A stretch of DNA of 64,000 nucleotides from Halobium salinum (GTDB lineage Archaea > Halobacteriota > Halobacteria > Halobacteriales > Haloferacaceae). Position 1 is the first letter of the stretch, and each line of letters starts with the position of its first letter. Location: NCBI RefSeq assembly GCF_026586625.1, contig NZ_JAODIW010000004.1:215543-279542 (forward strand), in the 5' to 3' direction. Below, piece after piece: positions 18,082-26,617 of this stretch. The translations under genes were made by a program, and so were the position numbers. The notes under the pieces are model-generated. The model saw only the letters and a program-made list of their open reading frames with translations. It searched no databases and was not told the origin of the DNA.

Positions 18082-19041
18082 TCAGGGGAGAAACGGTCCG
18101 ACGACCGTCAACAGCAGCAGCCACAGCGACACCGCCCCGACCAGCGAGACGAGCGCGCCGTTGAGTCGCGTGTACACCGGCAACCCGAGTCGCGCCTCGG
18201 CCCGCCCGAGCAGAATCGAGAGCGCCCGGCCGCCGTCCAACCCGGCGAGCGGGAGCGCGTTGAGCAGGCCCAGTTTGGCGTTGAGGAGCGCGGTCCAGAA
18301 CGCCAGGTTCGTGAGCGCGTCGAGGTCGGCGACGGCGACCACCGTGACCGACTCGGGAATCTCAGCGAGCGTCCACCCGAAGTACGTGTGGTACACCTCG
18401 GTCGGCGCGGCCGTCAGGGGGGACAGCAGAACGAGGCCGGCGGCGAGCGCCACGGCGAAGTTGTTGGCGACGCCCGCCGCGAGGACGCGCAGTCGGACCC
18501 GGTCCGAGGCCTCGGCGAGGCCGTCCGGGAGCACGTAAGCCGCGAGCGGCAGGACCCCGAGGAAGAGTGCGACGCCCGCCTCGCGAACCCGGACGCCGCC
18601 GCGGTGACAGGCCAGCGCGTGACCGCCCTCGTGGACGACGGTCGCGACGAGCAGTGCGGCGACGACGAACGGCGCGACGGCGACCAGCGGGAGGCCGGCC
18701 AGCGTCTCGGGAGCAATCAGGTCCGCGAGCGCCGGTGTCGACCGCCCGCGAAGGCCGACCGCGCGCCACGCCAGCAAGCCGGTCCCGCCGAGGGCGACGA
18801 CCTGCGCGAGCAGGAGCAGTCGCACGGCGAGGTCGTGCCAGCGGTCCCACGCCGCCGAGGCGGTCGCCGCGCCGCGGCGCTCGACGGCCGTCGTTCGGAG
18901 GTACAGCGTCGTCGCGCTGGCGCGGACCCAGGGGAGCCGGTCGCTCCCGCACTCGGCGTCGCGTCCCGTCTTCGCGTCCCGCCCTGCCCCTCCGACGGAC
19001 CGCACATCGTCACCCGGCGCGGACCGGGAGTCATCCGACAT
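18082..19041 (-). CDS. M50 family site-2-protease-like membrane metalloprotease
   Basis: This is a 319-residue polytopic membrane protein. The zinc-binding HExxH motif is HEGGH (about residues 137-141) inside a hydrophobic segment, and the third ligand motif is NALPLAGLDGGRAL near the C-terminus. This is the arrangement of intramembrane site-2 proteases that cleave membrane-bound regulators. The N-terminal 60 residues are polar and acidic. It diverges from the MaoC-domain gene; no anti-sigma-like substrate is nearby. Confidence 0.87.
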   Translation of the reverse strand: MSDDSRSAPGDDVRSVGGAGRDAKTGRDAECGSDRLPWVRASATTLYLRTTAVERRGAATASAAWDRWHDLAVRLLLLAQVVALGGTGLLAWRAVGLRGRSTPALADLIAPETLAGLPLVAVAPFVVAALLVATVVHEGGHALACHRGGVRVREAGVALFLGVLPLAAYVLPDGLAEASDRVRLRVLAAGVANNFAVALAAGLVLLSPLTAAPTEVYHTYFGWTLAEIPESVTVVAVADLDALTNLAFWTALLNAKLGLLNALPLAGLDGGRALSILLGRAEARLGLPVYTRLNGALVSLVGAVSLWLLLLTVVGPFLP

Positions 19042-19171
19042 CGACCGACCCTAGGTGAACGGAGGTCATAGCTCTACCTCCGCCGAGTAAGCCGAGACGT
19101 GGATGGGGCGAGACCGAAGCGCGACCCGCGCGAGAGAACCTACTTGGTCGCCGCGGTCGTCGGTCCGGCCG

Positions 19172-19636
19172 ATGGCGATATTCTACGAGGACCTGACCGT
19201 CGGCGACGTGGAGGAGTTCGGCGCCTACGAGGTCACGGAGCGGGAGATCGTCGAGTTCGCGAGCAAATACGACCCCCAGTTCTTCCACCTCGACGCCGAA
19301 CGGGCGCGCGAGGAGACGATGTACGACGGGCTCATCGCCAGCGGGTGGCACACGACGGCGATGACGATGCGGATGCTCGTCGACCACCACTTCTCGGAGG
19401 CGATGTCCCTCGGCGCGAAGGGGCTCGACCGCCTGCGCTGGCGCCGACCCGTCCAACCCGGGGACACGCTTTCGGTCCGCAGCGAGGTCCTGGAGAAGGA
19501 GGCCGACCGCCCGGACCGGGGAACGGTCCGGACGAAGACGGAGACGCTCCGGGAGAGTGCGGACGGCGAGACGGAGGTCGCACTGGAGATGACCTCGGTC
19601 GTGATGTACGCTCGGCGGAAGGCGACCGAGGAGTAG
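19172..19636 (+). CDS. MaoC-fold (R)-hydratase/dehydratase-like protein
   Basis: This is a 154-residue hot-dog-fold protein starting MAIFYEDLTVGDVEEFG. The hydratase-2 motif area is FASKYDPQFFHLDAERA with the Asp and His expected for catalysis, followed by GLIASGWHTTAMTMRMLVD. Such proteins hydrate enoyl-CoA or act in acyl-CoA metabolism. It converges on trmJ with a 29-base gap. Substrate is unknown. Confidence 0.87.
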   Translation: MAIFYEDLTVGDVEEFGAYEVTEREIVEFASKYDPQFFHLDAERAREETMYDGLIASGWHTTAMTMRMLVDHHFSEAMSLGAKGLDRLRWRRPVQPGDTLSVRSEVLEKEADRPDRGTVRTKTETLRESADGETEVALEMTSVVMYARRKATEE

Positions 19637-19665
19637 GACTCAGTCCGCGCTCAACTTTTCGCGAC

Positions 19666-20475
19666 TCAGTACCCTTCGTCGGCGTCCTGGCGCTCGAGGA
19701 GTTTCTCGCGGTCCTCCAACTGCGCAGTCGCCTTGCGGAACAGCCCCGTCAGCGTCGACACTTCTCGGTCCGTGGGGTGGGCGCGGCCGAGCACCCGCCG
19801 GAGCATCCGCCGGGTCTTCGGGCGCTTGTGGTCGCGGTGTTCCGCGAGCGCGACGAATCCCTCGAAGACGTCGTGGAGGCGTTCGACGTCGGCCTCGTCG
19901 GCGCGGTGACGTTCCACGTCCGGAAGCTGGGTCTTCTCGACCGTCAGGTCCCGAAGTTCGTACATGAGCACCGTCGCGGCCTGTCCGAGGTTGAGTACGG
20001 GGTACTCCTCGCTGGCGGGGATGGAACACACCTCGTCGAGGCGGGCGAGTTCCTCGTTGTTGAGCCCGCGACCCTCCCGGCCGAACACGAGCGCGGTCCG
20101 AGTGTCGACGGTGCGGAGGCTCTCTTCGACCTCCTCGGGCGTCTTGTAGGGCCACCGGACGTGGCTCCGGGAGTCCTCGGCGGTGATGGCCGTCGTCCCG
20201 ACCGTGTGGTAGGTCTCGACGACCTCGTCGAAGGTGACGGTCTCGGCGTTCGGAAGCACGTCCTCGCGGGCGTGGCCGGCGAACCCGTAGGCCTCGTCGT
20301 CGGGGTGGAGGTCGGGCGGGTTCACCAGCTTCAGGTCGGAGAGTCCGAAGTTCTTCATCGCCCGGGCGATGGTGCCGACGTTCCCCTTCGTCTCGGGTTC
20401 GACGACGACGACGACGGGTTTCTCGGAGCGGGGGCCGCTCTCTACGGCGTCGGCGCCGTCTGTGCTCTCGCTCAT
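19666..20475 (-). CDS. trmJ: SPOUT tRNA 2'-O-methyltransferase, TrmJ type
   Basis: This is a 269-residue SpoU/TrmH-superfamily methyltransferase. It opens after a short acidic tail with VVVVVEPETKGNVGTIARAM. The trefoil-knot SAM-binding region includes ALVFGREGRGLNNEE and LNLGQAATVLMYEL. TrmJ methylates ribose at position 32 of tRNAs. The ATG at 20475 overlaps the stop of the upstream gene by 4 bases (ATGA), so the two are translationally coupled. Confidence 0.9.
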   Translation of the reverse strand: MSESTDGADAVESGPRSEKPVVVVVEPETKGNVGTIARAMKNFGLSDLKLVNPPDLHPDDEAYGFAGHAREDVLPNAETVTFDEVVETYHTVGTTAITAEDSRSHVRWPYKTPEEVEESLRTVDTRTALVFGREGRGLNNEELARLDEVCSIPASEEYPVLNLGQAATVLMYELRDLTVEKTQLPDVERHRADEADVERLHDVFEGFVALAEHRDHKRPKTRRMLRRVLGRAHPTDREVSTLTGLFRKATAQLEDREKLLERQDADEGY

Positions 20476-21053
20476 TTCGTCGGGTAGTCGGTGTCGAGGT
20501 CGAGTCCCGCGTCCTCCTCGTCGAAGTCGTCGTCGAGTAGCTCCCCCTCGCCCGGTTCCGCGCGCGTCACGGTCACGCGGTCGAGGTCGAGCCCCTCCTC
20601 CAGTCGGCGCTGGACCTCGGCGGGGTCCGGCGGCTCCGGCAGGGCGTCGGGGTCGGTGTCGACGTGTTCCAGTCCGGCGTACCCCTCCGGCGCCCGGTTG
20701 CCGGCGGCGAACCACTCGTGGAAGGAGTCACGAAAGAGTTCCTCGCCGGCGAGGTCGTCGCCGTCGTCCTCGCGGAACCAGTAGAGGAAATCCGCCTCGT
20801 GCTCGGTACAGAGGAGCAGTTCGTCGCCGGGTTCGCCGTAGACGATGGCCGCCGGATTGCACTGTCGGATGTCCTCCTCGCCGTGAATCAGGTAGCAGGC
20901 GTCACAGGGGTCCTCGACGATGCCCGCCAGCCGGACGAGCCGGTTGCGCGTGTCCTCGGGAATCTCCTCCAGCGGTCTGAACTCCCCGTCCTCGGTGAAC
21001 ACCTCGGACTCCTCGAACCGCCACCCGCGGAGCCCGATGCTGACCTTCGCCAT
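20472..21053 (-). CDS. Conserved hypothetical protein coupled to trmJ
   Basis: This is a 193-residue acidic soluble protein. It has a Cys-containing middle with DPCDACYLIHGEE and a second Cys in LLLCTEHEADF, which could form a metal site, and a strongly acidic C-terminus. I do not recognise the family. A TATA-like CCTTTTTACC lies about 27 bases before the ATG, so the mRNA is probably leaderless. The 4-base overlap with trmJ suggests a related role in RNA modification or quality control, but that is inference. Confidence 0.75.
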   Translation of the reverse strand: MAKVSIGLRGWRFEESEVFTEDGEFRPLEEIPEDTRNRLVRLAGIVEDPCDACYLIHGEEDIRQCNPAAIVYGEPGDELLLCTEHEADFLYWFREDDGDDLAGEELFRDSFHEWFAAGNRAPEGYAGLEHVDTDPDALPEPPDPAEVQRRLEEGLDLDRVTVTRAEPGEGELLDDDFDEEDAGLDLDTDYPTK

Positions 21054-21129
21054 AGCTCGGGGTAGCCGGTCGGTCGGTAAAAAGGGCGTGTTACCGTGGC
21101 GGTCGACCGGTCGGACGACGGACGAGAGC

Positions 21130-21426
21130 TCAGTTCGCCGTCCGGACCCGTGGCGCGTACTTCGCCAGCACGTCCGTCTCCAGGTTGACGCGGTCGCCGG
21201 CGCGGCGGTCGCCGAGCGTCGTCCGGTCGACGGTCTCGGGAATCAGCGCGACCGCGAACCGGTTGCAATCGACGGCCGAGACAGTGAGGCTCACGCCGTC
21301 GACGGCGACGCTGTCGCCGGGGTCGGGCGGGGTTTCGAGCCCCGTCCCGACGGTGAGTCGACGTCCCTCGCCTGCGGACTCGTTCGATACCACCGTACCG
21401 TGCTCGGTTACGACACCGGTGTACAC
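21130..21426 (-). CDS. Single-domain riboflavin synthase / lumazine-binding protein
   Basis: This is a 98-residue protein with one riboflavin synthase barrel: start MYTGVVTEHGTV, then GDSVAVDGVSLTV, TTLGDRRAGDRVNLE and a terminal LAKYAP segment as at the end of barrel 1. Classical RibE alpha chains hold two such barrels in about 200 residues. Here the reading frame stops cleanly, and the next gene starts 77 bases on, with no second barrel in any frame. The start is GTG. It could be an obligate oligomeric half-size synthase or a lumazine-binding protein. Confidence 0.8.
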   Translation of the reverse strand: MYTGVVTEHGTVVSNESAGEGRRLTVGTGLETPPDPGDSVAVDGVSLTVSAVDCNRFAVALIPETVDRTTLGDRRAGDRVNLETDVLAKYAPRVRTAN

Positions 21427-21527
21427 GGGCCGCCCGACTCGACCGTCGACTAAACGTGTTTCGGAACTGGTACGTATAACGAATTCATGATGAATGTCGG
21501 TCGGAGTACCGACGCTCCGAGGGCCGG

Positions 21528-22853
21528 TCAGTGACGTCCCAGACCGCCCGTGAGCGAGCGCAGTCGCTCGACCCGTTCGCGGACCGGCGGATGCGTCCCG
21601 AACAGCCGTTCCCGGAGTAACTCCTCGTAGTACAGCATGTACGCCTCGTCCTCGCCTTCGGCGCCGAGTTCGATGGGGCCGTCCGACACCGAGGAGGGCG
21701 AGATGATGGTCATCGCCGAGAGGCTCTCGCTCGCTCGGAGGTCCTCGGCGGGACGGTCCCGCAGGGCGTCGTTGATGGAGACGAGCGCCGACGCGAGGGC
21801 GGAGCCGTCCCCGGTTACGGCGACGGCCGCACGGTCGGCGGCGAGTTCGCGGGTCCGCGAGAAGGAGGCGACGAGCGCACCGCCGAGGCCACGGAACAGC
21901 CAGCCGAGGCCGAAGACGAAGGGGACGGCGAGGTACGCGGCGACGGCGAACGCCCGCGGCGGGAGCCGTCCCCGCTCCCCGAGTTCGACGACCGTCGTCG
22001 CGCTCTCGTAGAAGAAATCCGCGACCGCGAGCGGTCCCGCCGCGGCCGTCATCACCGCCGCGTCACGGTTGCGGACGTGAGCCAACTCGTGTGCGGCGAC
22101 GGCCCGGAGTTCGTCGTCCGAGAGCCGTTCCAGCAGGCTCGTCGAGACGGCCAACGTCGTCCGCGAGGGAGTGAATCCGACGACGAACGCCTCGGGTGTC
22201 TCGGTGTCGACGACAGCCAGCCGTGGAACTGGGAGGTCGTACGCCTTCGCGACCGCCGTCGTAGTACGGTGGAGCCGCGGATGGGTCGACGCCTCCACCA
22301 CCCTCGCACCGGAGACGGAGACGATTCGTTGGCCGAGACGAAGTTCGAACACGGCCGCGGTAAGGAAGACCACGGCGGTCGCGAGGAGGACGAGCGCGGG
22401 CCGACCGACGGTGGCGTCCACGACGTCGGAGAGGTACCCATCGGGGAGGGAGAGAAACAGAACAGAACTGACGACGAGTAACGGAACGGGGAGCGTGCAC
22501 GCCGCCGTCACCCACGTCATCAACCCCCGACTCCCGGAGTCGGAGTTGGAGGCGGGAGCGTCGACCAGGCGGTGCCAATCCCGCACCATCGGGTCTACCT
22601 CCCGACGCGCGCCGACGAACGACGTTCGCGAGAGCGGCCCGGCGAGCAGCGGGAGGGCGAGCAGTACGGCGAGACCGGCGGTCCCGGCGTAGATCCACAC
22701 CGGGAGGCCGGCCGCGAGCAACAGCGACACGCCGAACCCCACCGCGACGACGGAGACCCCGACCAGCGCGGAGAGGACGACGCCGAAGGCGAGGAGGAGG
22801 GCGAACGTACCGGCCATGCGGAGCGTCAGCCCCCTGTCGGTCGACCAGTCCAT
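21528..22853 (-). CDS. M48 family membrane metalloprotease (HtpX-like)
   Basis: This is a 441-residue protein with hydrophobic segments at about residues 14-70, 112-135 and 152-172, then the peptidase domain. The zinc site is HELAH (about 255-259), and the downstream Glu lies in TRELAADRAAV. The layout resembles HtpX/Ste24 proteases that remove misfolded membrane proteins. The ATG at 22853 is preferred over an upstream start because a TATA-like ACTTTATC lies only about 25-30 bases before it. Confidence 0.88.
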   Translation of the reverse strand: MDWSTDRGLTLRMAGTFALLLAFGVVLSALVGVSVVAVGFGVSLLLAAGLPVWIYAGTAGLAVLLALPLLAGPLSRTSFVGARREVDPMVRDWHRLVDAPASNSDSGSRGLMTWVTAACTLPVPLLVVSSVLFLSLPDGYLSDVVDATVGRPALVLLATAVVFLTAAVFELRLGQRIVSVSGARVVEASTHPRLHRTTTAVAKAYDLPVPRLAVVDTETPEAFVVGFTPSRTTLAVSTSLLERLSDDELRAVAAHELAHVRNRDAAVMTAAAGPLAVADFFYESATTVVELGERGRLPPRAFAVAAYLAVPFVFGLGWLFRGLGGALVASFSRTRELAADRAAVAVTGDGSALASALVSINDALRDRPAEDLRASESLSAMTIISPSSVSDGPIELGAEGEDEAYMLYYEELLRERLFGTHPPVRERVERLRSLTGGLGRH

Positions 22854-22986
22854 GCGGAAACCTGACGGGGCGTTGATAAAGTAATGCACCGGTGTCCCAC
22901 AGTACACGCGAGTTACGCTCCGGATACGGTCCACACGGAACGCCGACACCGGACGGCATATGTGCGCCGAATCCTACCCCCCGAAC

Positions 22987-24138
22987 ATGCGAAACGTGGA
23001 CGCGGCCGGGTTGGGCATCGGCGACGACTACCCGCCGCGGGTCATGGGCGTGCTGAACGTCTCCGACGAGTCGCCATACAAGCCGAGCGTCTTCGACGAC
23101 GCCGACGAGGCCGCCGAGTACGTCGACCGCGACCTCATCGACGAGGGGGCCGACATCGTCGACGTGGGGCTGGAGACGGCGAACAAGCGCTTCGACGTGC
23201 TCCCCGCGGAGGCCGAACTCGAACGACTGGAAACTGCGGTGGAGACGATGGCGTCCACGTCCGGCGACGCCGTCTGGTCCATCGAGACCAGATACTCGGA
23301 GGTCGCCGCCGCCGCCCTCGACGCCGGCTTCGACATGGTGAACGACGTCTGTGGGTTCGCCGACCCGGAGATGCCCCGCGTCTGTGCGGAGCGCGACGCC
23401 GCCGTCGTGAAGATGGCGAGCCCCCCGGACCTCGAACGACCCGGCGCCGTCGAGGAGGTCGACGACATCTACGAGGCGCTGCAGCGCGGCGGCTTGACCG
23501 AGAAGACCATCGTCGACCCCGCCTTCGGCGGCTGGAGCGAGGCCAAGACGCTCGACCACGATAGAGAGACGTTCCACCGCCTCCGGGAGTTCCGGGGACT
23601 CGGGCGTCCGATTCTCGTCTCCATCAACCGGAAGAACTTCCTGAAAGCGGTTGCCGGTCGCGACACGGAGGGTGCACTCCCCGTGAGTCTCGCCGCCACC
23701 TCGATGGCCGTCGAACGCGGCGCCCACGTCGTCCGGACCCACGACGTGGCCGAGACGCGCGACGCCGCACTGATCGGGAGCGAGTTCCGCCGCCCGCGAC
23801 ACCGGGAGCGGTCCGAACCGGTCGGCGTGGAGGAGCTGGACGTGACGACCCCGCGCGAGGCCGCCCGGCACCTCGAACGAGTCGGTGGCGAGTCGGTCGA
23901 CCCCGCGGCCGCAAACGGCTGTGTCGCGCGCGTGCTCGAACTCGGCCCCCTCGGAGGGGACGAGATGGCTGTGCTCGACGACGCGTGTGCGGGAACGGGA
24001 GCGACCGCCGTCGCCGGTACGGGTGGGCGCGCGGTCGTCGCCGGCACCCTCGACGCCCTCGATTCGGTGCGGAGCGCGACGGACGATACCACGCCGCTCG
24101 GCCGGGCGCTGGGGCGGTATTTCGAATCGCAGTTATAA
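22987..24138 (+). CDS. Dihydropteroate-synthase-like protein (divergent)
   Basis: This is a 383-residue protein whose first 265 residues follow the DHPS TIM-barrel order: VMGVLNVS, GADIVDVGLET, FDMVNDVCGF, TIVDPAFGGW and ILVSINRKNFL. DHPS joins a pterin diphosphate to an aminobenzoate. However, the usual pterin loop TPDSFSDGG and the GGESTRPG loop are not conserved; SDESPYKPSV and GLETANKRFDV stand in their place. About 110 extra C-terminal residues are unassigned. The neighbouring mptE gene makes a pterin diphosphate, so a pterin role is likely. A start 9 codons upstream is possible. Confidence 0.75.
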   Translation: MRNVDAAGLGIGDDYPPRVMGVLNVSDESPYKPSVFDDADEAAEYVDRDLIDEGADIVDVGLETANKRFDVLPAEAELERLETAVETMASTSGDAVWSIETRYSEVAAAALDAGFDMVNDVCGFADPEMPRVCAERDAAVVKMASPPDLERPGAVEEVDDIYEALQRGGLTEKTIVDPAFGGWSEAKTLDHDRETFHRLREFRGLGRPILVSINRKNFLKAVAGRDTEGALPVSLAATSMAVERGAHVVRTHDVAETRDAALIGSEFRRPRHRERSEPVGVEELDVTTPREAARHLERVGGESVDPAAANGCVARVLELGPLGGDEMAVLDDACAGTGATAVAGTGGRAVVAGTLDALDSVRSATDDTTPLGRALGRYFESQL

Positions 24139-24170
24139 ACGGGACGGACACTCTACGAGGAGAAAACTTA

Positions 24171-24349
24171 TGCCAATCGAGAGGAAACCCGTCACGTGGA
24201 AGCCGGACGGGCACACGGGTAGGGGTACTTGGTGCCACTCCGGCCCATACGGTCCCATCTTTCGAGGCAGAGTCACGCCCGCTACTGCCGAGTCCGTCCC
24301 TCGCCGACGCCGGCCCGCGACCCGGGCCCGCGAGGAGCGCCGACCATGA
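24171..24349 (+). CDS. Possible small basic protein between folP-like gene and mptE
   Basis: A 59-codon frame begins MPIERKPVTWKPDG. The ATG is preceded by GAGGAG with an 8-base gap, a good ribosome binding site. Against it: the product is very basic (Arg-rich tail) and unlike the acidic proteome, and it resembles no family I know. The rest of this 230-base gap has no other candidate. Confidence 0.28.
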
Positions 24350-24368
24350 ACGTCGAGGAGGTCCGGCC

Positions 24369-25082
24369 GTGAACTTCGTCGACTGGGAGCCCGTCTACGA
24401 GCGACTGCTCGCCGACTTCGGCTACGACCGAGCCGGCGACGAGCGGGCGCGTGACATTCTCGCCGACCTGACCCGCAGCGGCGGGAGCGACGCGAACCCC
24501 GGCGCGCTCGACCCGGAGGCGACCGGCGCGTTCGACACGGTCGACGGCGCGACGGTCGCGGTCGTCGGCGCGGCGCCGGGGCTGGTAGACGAGGTCGAAC
24601 GGGTCGCCGCCGCCGACCTCGTGTTCGCCGCTTCGACCGCCGCCGACGTCTGTCTCGACGCCGGCATCGGGGTCGACTGCATGGTGACCGACCTCGACAA
24701 GAACCCGGGGACGGCCCGCGAGTTGACCCGCGAGGGGGTCCCCGTCGCCGCCCACGCACACGGCGACAACGTCCCCGCCGTCCGGGAGTGGGTCCCGCAG
24801 TTCGACTCCGACTGGACCCTCCCGACGACCCAGGCGGCCCCAGTCGGCGGCGTCCGCAACTACGGCGGGTTCACCGACGGCGACCGAGCGGCCTTCCTCG
24901 CCGACGCCTTCGGTGCCGAGGAGCTCCTGTTCGTCGGCTGGGCGTTCGACGACCCGGACGTGACGCCCGCGAAGGCGCGAAAACTCCGCTGGGCCGAGCG
25001 CCTGCTGTACTGGCTGGAGACGCGCCGCGGTGAGCGCTTCGGCGTGCTGGACGGGCGGCGCGAGTCGCTGGTCCTCCCCTGA
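24369..25082 (+). CDS. mptE: 6-hydroxymethylpterin diphosphokinase, archaeal MptE type
   Basis: This is a 237-residue enzyme that pyrophosphorylates 6-hydroxymethyl(dihydro)pterin in folate or methanopterin-type cofactor synthesis. It shows VAVVGAAPGLVDEV and GVDCMVTDLDKNP, characteristic of the MptE/DUF115-like fold, plus a late LLFVGWAFDDPDVTPAKARKL helix. The GTG start (reading MNFVDWEPVYERL) lies 6 bases after GAGGAGGT. An 8-codon frame beginning ATG at 24346 ends in a TGA that overlaps this GTG. It follows the DHPS-like gene on the same strand. Confidence 0.88.
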   Translation: MNFVDWEPVYERLLADFGYDRAGDERARDILADLTRSGGSDANPGALDPEATGAFDTVDGATVAVVGAAPGLVDEVERVAAADLVFAASTAADVCLDAGIGVDCMVTDLDKNPGTARELTREGVPVAAHAHGDNVPAVREWVPQFDSDWTLPTTQAAPVGGVRNYGGFTDGDRAAFLADAFGAEELLFVGWAFDDPDVTPAKARKLRWAERLLYWLETRRGERFGVLDGRRESLVLP

Positions 25083-25137
25083 CGAACGGCTCCCCTGCCC
25101 ATGGGTTATGCTGACGCGGTGCGTACTTCTCATCGCC

Positions 25138-25710
25138 ATGTACGAGACGATTCTCTTCCCGACCGACGGCGTCGGGGATGCGACGGCGGCCGTCGAGGAG
25201 ACCATCGAACTGGCGCGGACGTGCGGGGCGACGGTCCACGTCGTCCACGTGGTCGACCTCGACGAACTCGGCGGCTACTTCAGCGCGGGCGGGCTCCCGG
25301 CCGAGTTCGTCGAACAGGCGCTCGAGGAGGGCGAGCACCGCGTCGACCGGGTCGCAGACCGATTCCGGGAGGCCGACGTCCCCGTGGAGACGGTCGTGCT
25401 GAAGGGGTCTCCGGAGCGCGAAATCGTCGACTACGTCGAGGAGAGCGGCGTCGACCTCGTCGTCATGGAGACCCGTGGCCGCCGGGGCATCCGGCGGTTC
25501 CTCCTCGGAAGCGTCACCGAGGACGTGGTGCGGCTGGCCGACTGTCCCGTCCTGACGGTCAAAGGGCCCCGAGAGGACCTCGAAGCCGTGGCCGATTCGG
25601 CGGTCGAGACCGAGAGCGAGGGCGGATACGGGGACCGAGCGGACGAGGGGGAACCGGAGCCGACGGCCCGAACCGCGGACGCGTCCGAGCCGTCACCGAA
25701 GCGCGACTAA
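25138..25710 (+). CDS. Universal stress protein (UspA family) with acidic tail
   Basis: This is a 190-residue protein. The Usp fold covers residues 1-145: MYETILFPTDGVGDAT at the start and the ATP-binding signature in METRGRRGIRRFLLGSVTEDVVR. The last 40 residues are a Glu/Asp/Ser-rich tail not present in minimal Usps. The TAA stop lies within a palindrome that also holds the psmB promoter. An upstream ATG ten codons earlier is less typical of the family. Confidence 0.88.
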   Translation: MYETILFPTDGVGDATAAVEETIELARTCGATVHVVHVVDLDELGGYFSAGGLPAEFVEQALEEGEHRVDRVADRFREADVPVETVVLKGSPEREIVDYVEESGVDLVVMETRGRRGIRRFLLGSVTEDVVRLADCPVLTVKGPREDLEAVADSAVETESEGGYGDRADEGEPEPTARTADASEPSPKRD

Positions 25711-25722
25711 AATATATTTTAG
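25707..25722. promoter_or_regulatory. Palindromic TATA element before psmB
   Basis: CTAAAATATATTTTAG is a perfect 16-base palindrome. It contains the usp stop codon and the only strong TATA box upstream of psmB, whose ATG is 37 bases further on. Being symmetric, it could also be an operator or fire toward the usp gene. The AT-rich stretch stands out sharply from the GC-rich surroundings. Confidence 0.6.
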
Positions 25723-25758
25723 CGAACATATTTGCGCGCGACCGCCCGAGAGTAGACC

Positions 25759-26448
25759 ATGGGAGCCGAGAATCCGACGAATCAGTACAGACAGTTGTCG
25801 AACACGACTGATGGCGACGCGGGCGTCGAGGGCGTGAAGACCGGGACGACGCTCGTAGGAGTCGTCGCCGAGGACCGGGTGGTGCTCGCGAGCGACCGCC
25901 GGGCCAGCCTCGGGGGGATGGTCTCCTCGAAGGACGTACGGAAGGTGGTGTCGGTGGCCGACCGCGCCGCGATGGCGTTCTCCGGGTCGATGGCGGGTGC
26001 ACAGGCACTCACCGCCCGACTCGAGTCGCAGGTCCGGCTGTACGAACTTCGCCGCGGCGAGCGGATGTCGACCGGCGCGCTCGCGACCGCCCTCTCGAAC
26101 CTCCTCCGGCGCGAGTCGTTCCAGACCGCGCCGCTCCTCGCAGGCGTCGACGCCGACGGACCGCACCTCTACGACGTGGATGTCGGTGGGAGCCTCCTCG
26201 AAGGCGAGTACGCGGCCGGCGGAAGCGGGACGCCGTATGTCTACGGCCTCCTGGAGGCCGAGTACGAACCGGGGTTGTCCGCCGAAGCGGCGCGGGAGGT
26301 AGCCGCCACCGCCGTCGCCGTCGCGAGCGAGCGTGACCTCGCGAGCGGGAACGGGCTCGTTGTCGGCGAGGTCAGCCGCGACGGGGTCGACGTACGGACG
26401 GTCGACGACCCGACCGGGTTCGGGAGGGGAACGGACGTCGCGAGTTGA
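25759..26448 (+). CDS. psmB: Proteasome beta subunit
   Basis: This is a 229-residue precursor of the catalytic subunit of the archaeal 20S proteasome. The propeptide (about 29 residues) ends KTG, and cleavage exposes the catalytic Thr of TTLVGVVAEDRVV. Mature Asp17 (ASDRR) and Lys33 (VRKVV) are both in place, so it should be active. The C-terminus lacks acidic repeats. No alpha subunit gene is adjacent; psmA is 15 kb away, which is usual for haloarchaea. Confidence 0.95.
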   Translation: MGAENPTNQYRQLSNTTDGDAGVEGVKTGTTLVGVVAEDRVVLASDRRASLGGMVSSKDVRKVVSVADRAAMAFSGSMAGAQALTARLESQVRLYELRRGERMSTGALATALSNLLRRESFQTAPLLAGVDADGPHLYDVDVGGSLLEGEYAAGGSGTPYVYGLLEAEYEPGLSAEAAREVAATAVAVASERDLASGNGLVVGEVSRDGVDVRTVDDPTGFGRGTDVAS

Positions 26449-26617
26449 GCCGAACCGAATCCGTCCCGCCGGACCGACGCGAACCGCCGGACCGACGCTG
26501 ACCGTCGAACCGAGCTAAGCCGTCGGGTCGACGAGATCTCGTGCTCCCGACCGCGACTGCAACCACGGCCGCGACCGCGTCGGTCCGACGCGGGCGGCGA
26601 GTCGTCGTCCAGTCTCG

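Noticed and set aside
25759..26448. Possible loss of the catalytic Lys33 in PsmB
   Set aside because: Counting from the mature Thr places Lys33 in VRKVV and Asp17 in ASDRR, so the active site is complete.
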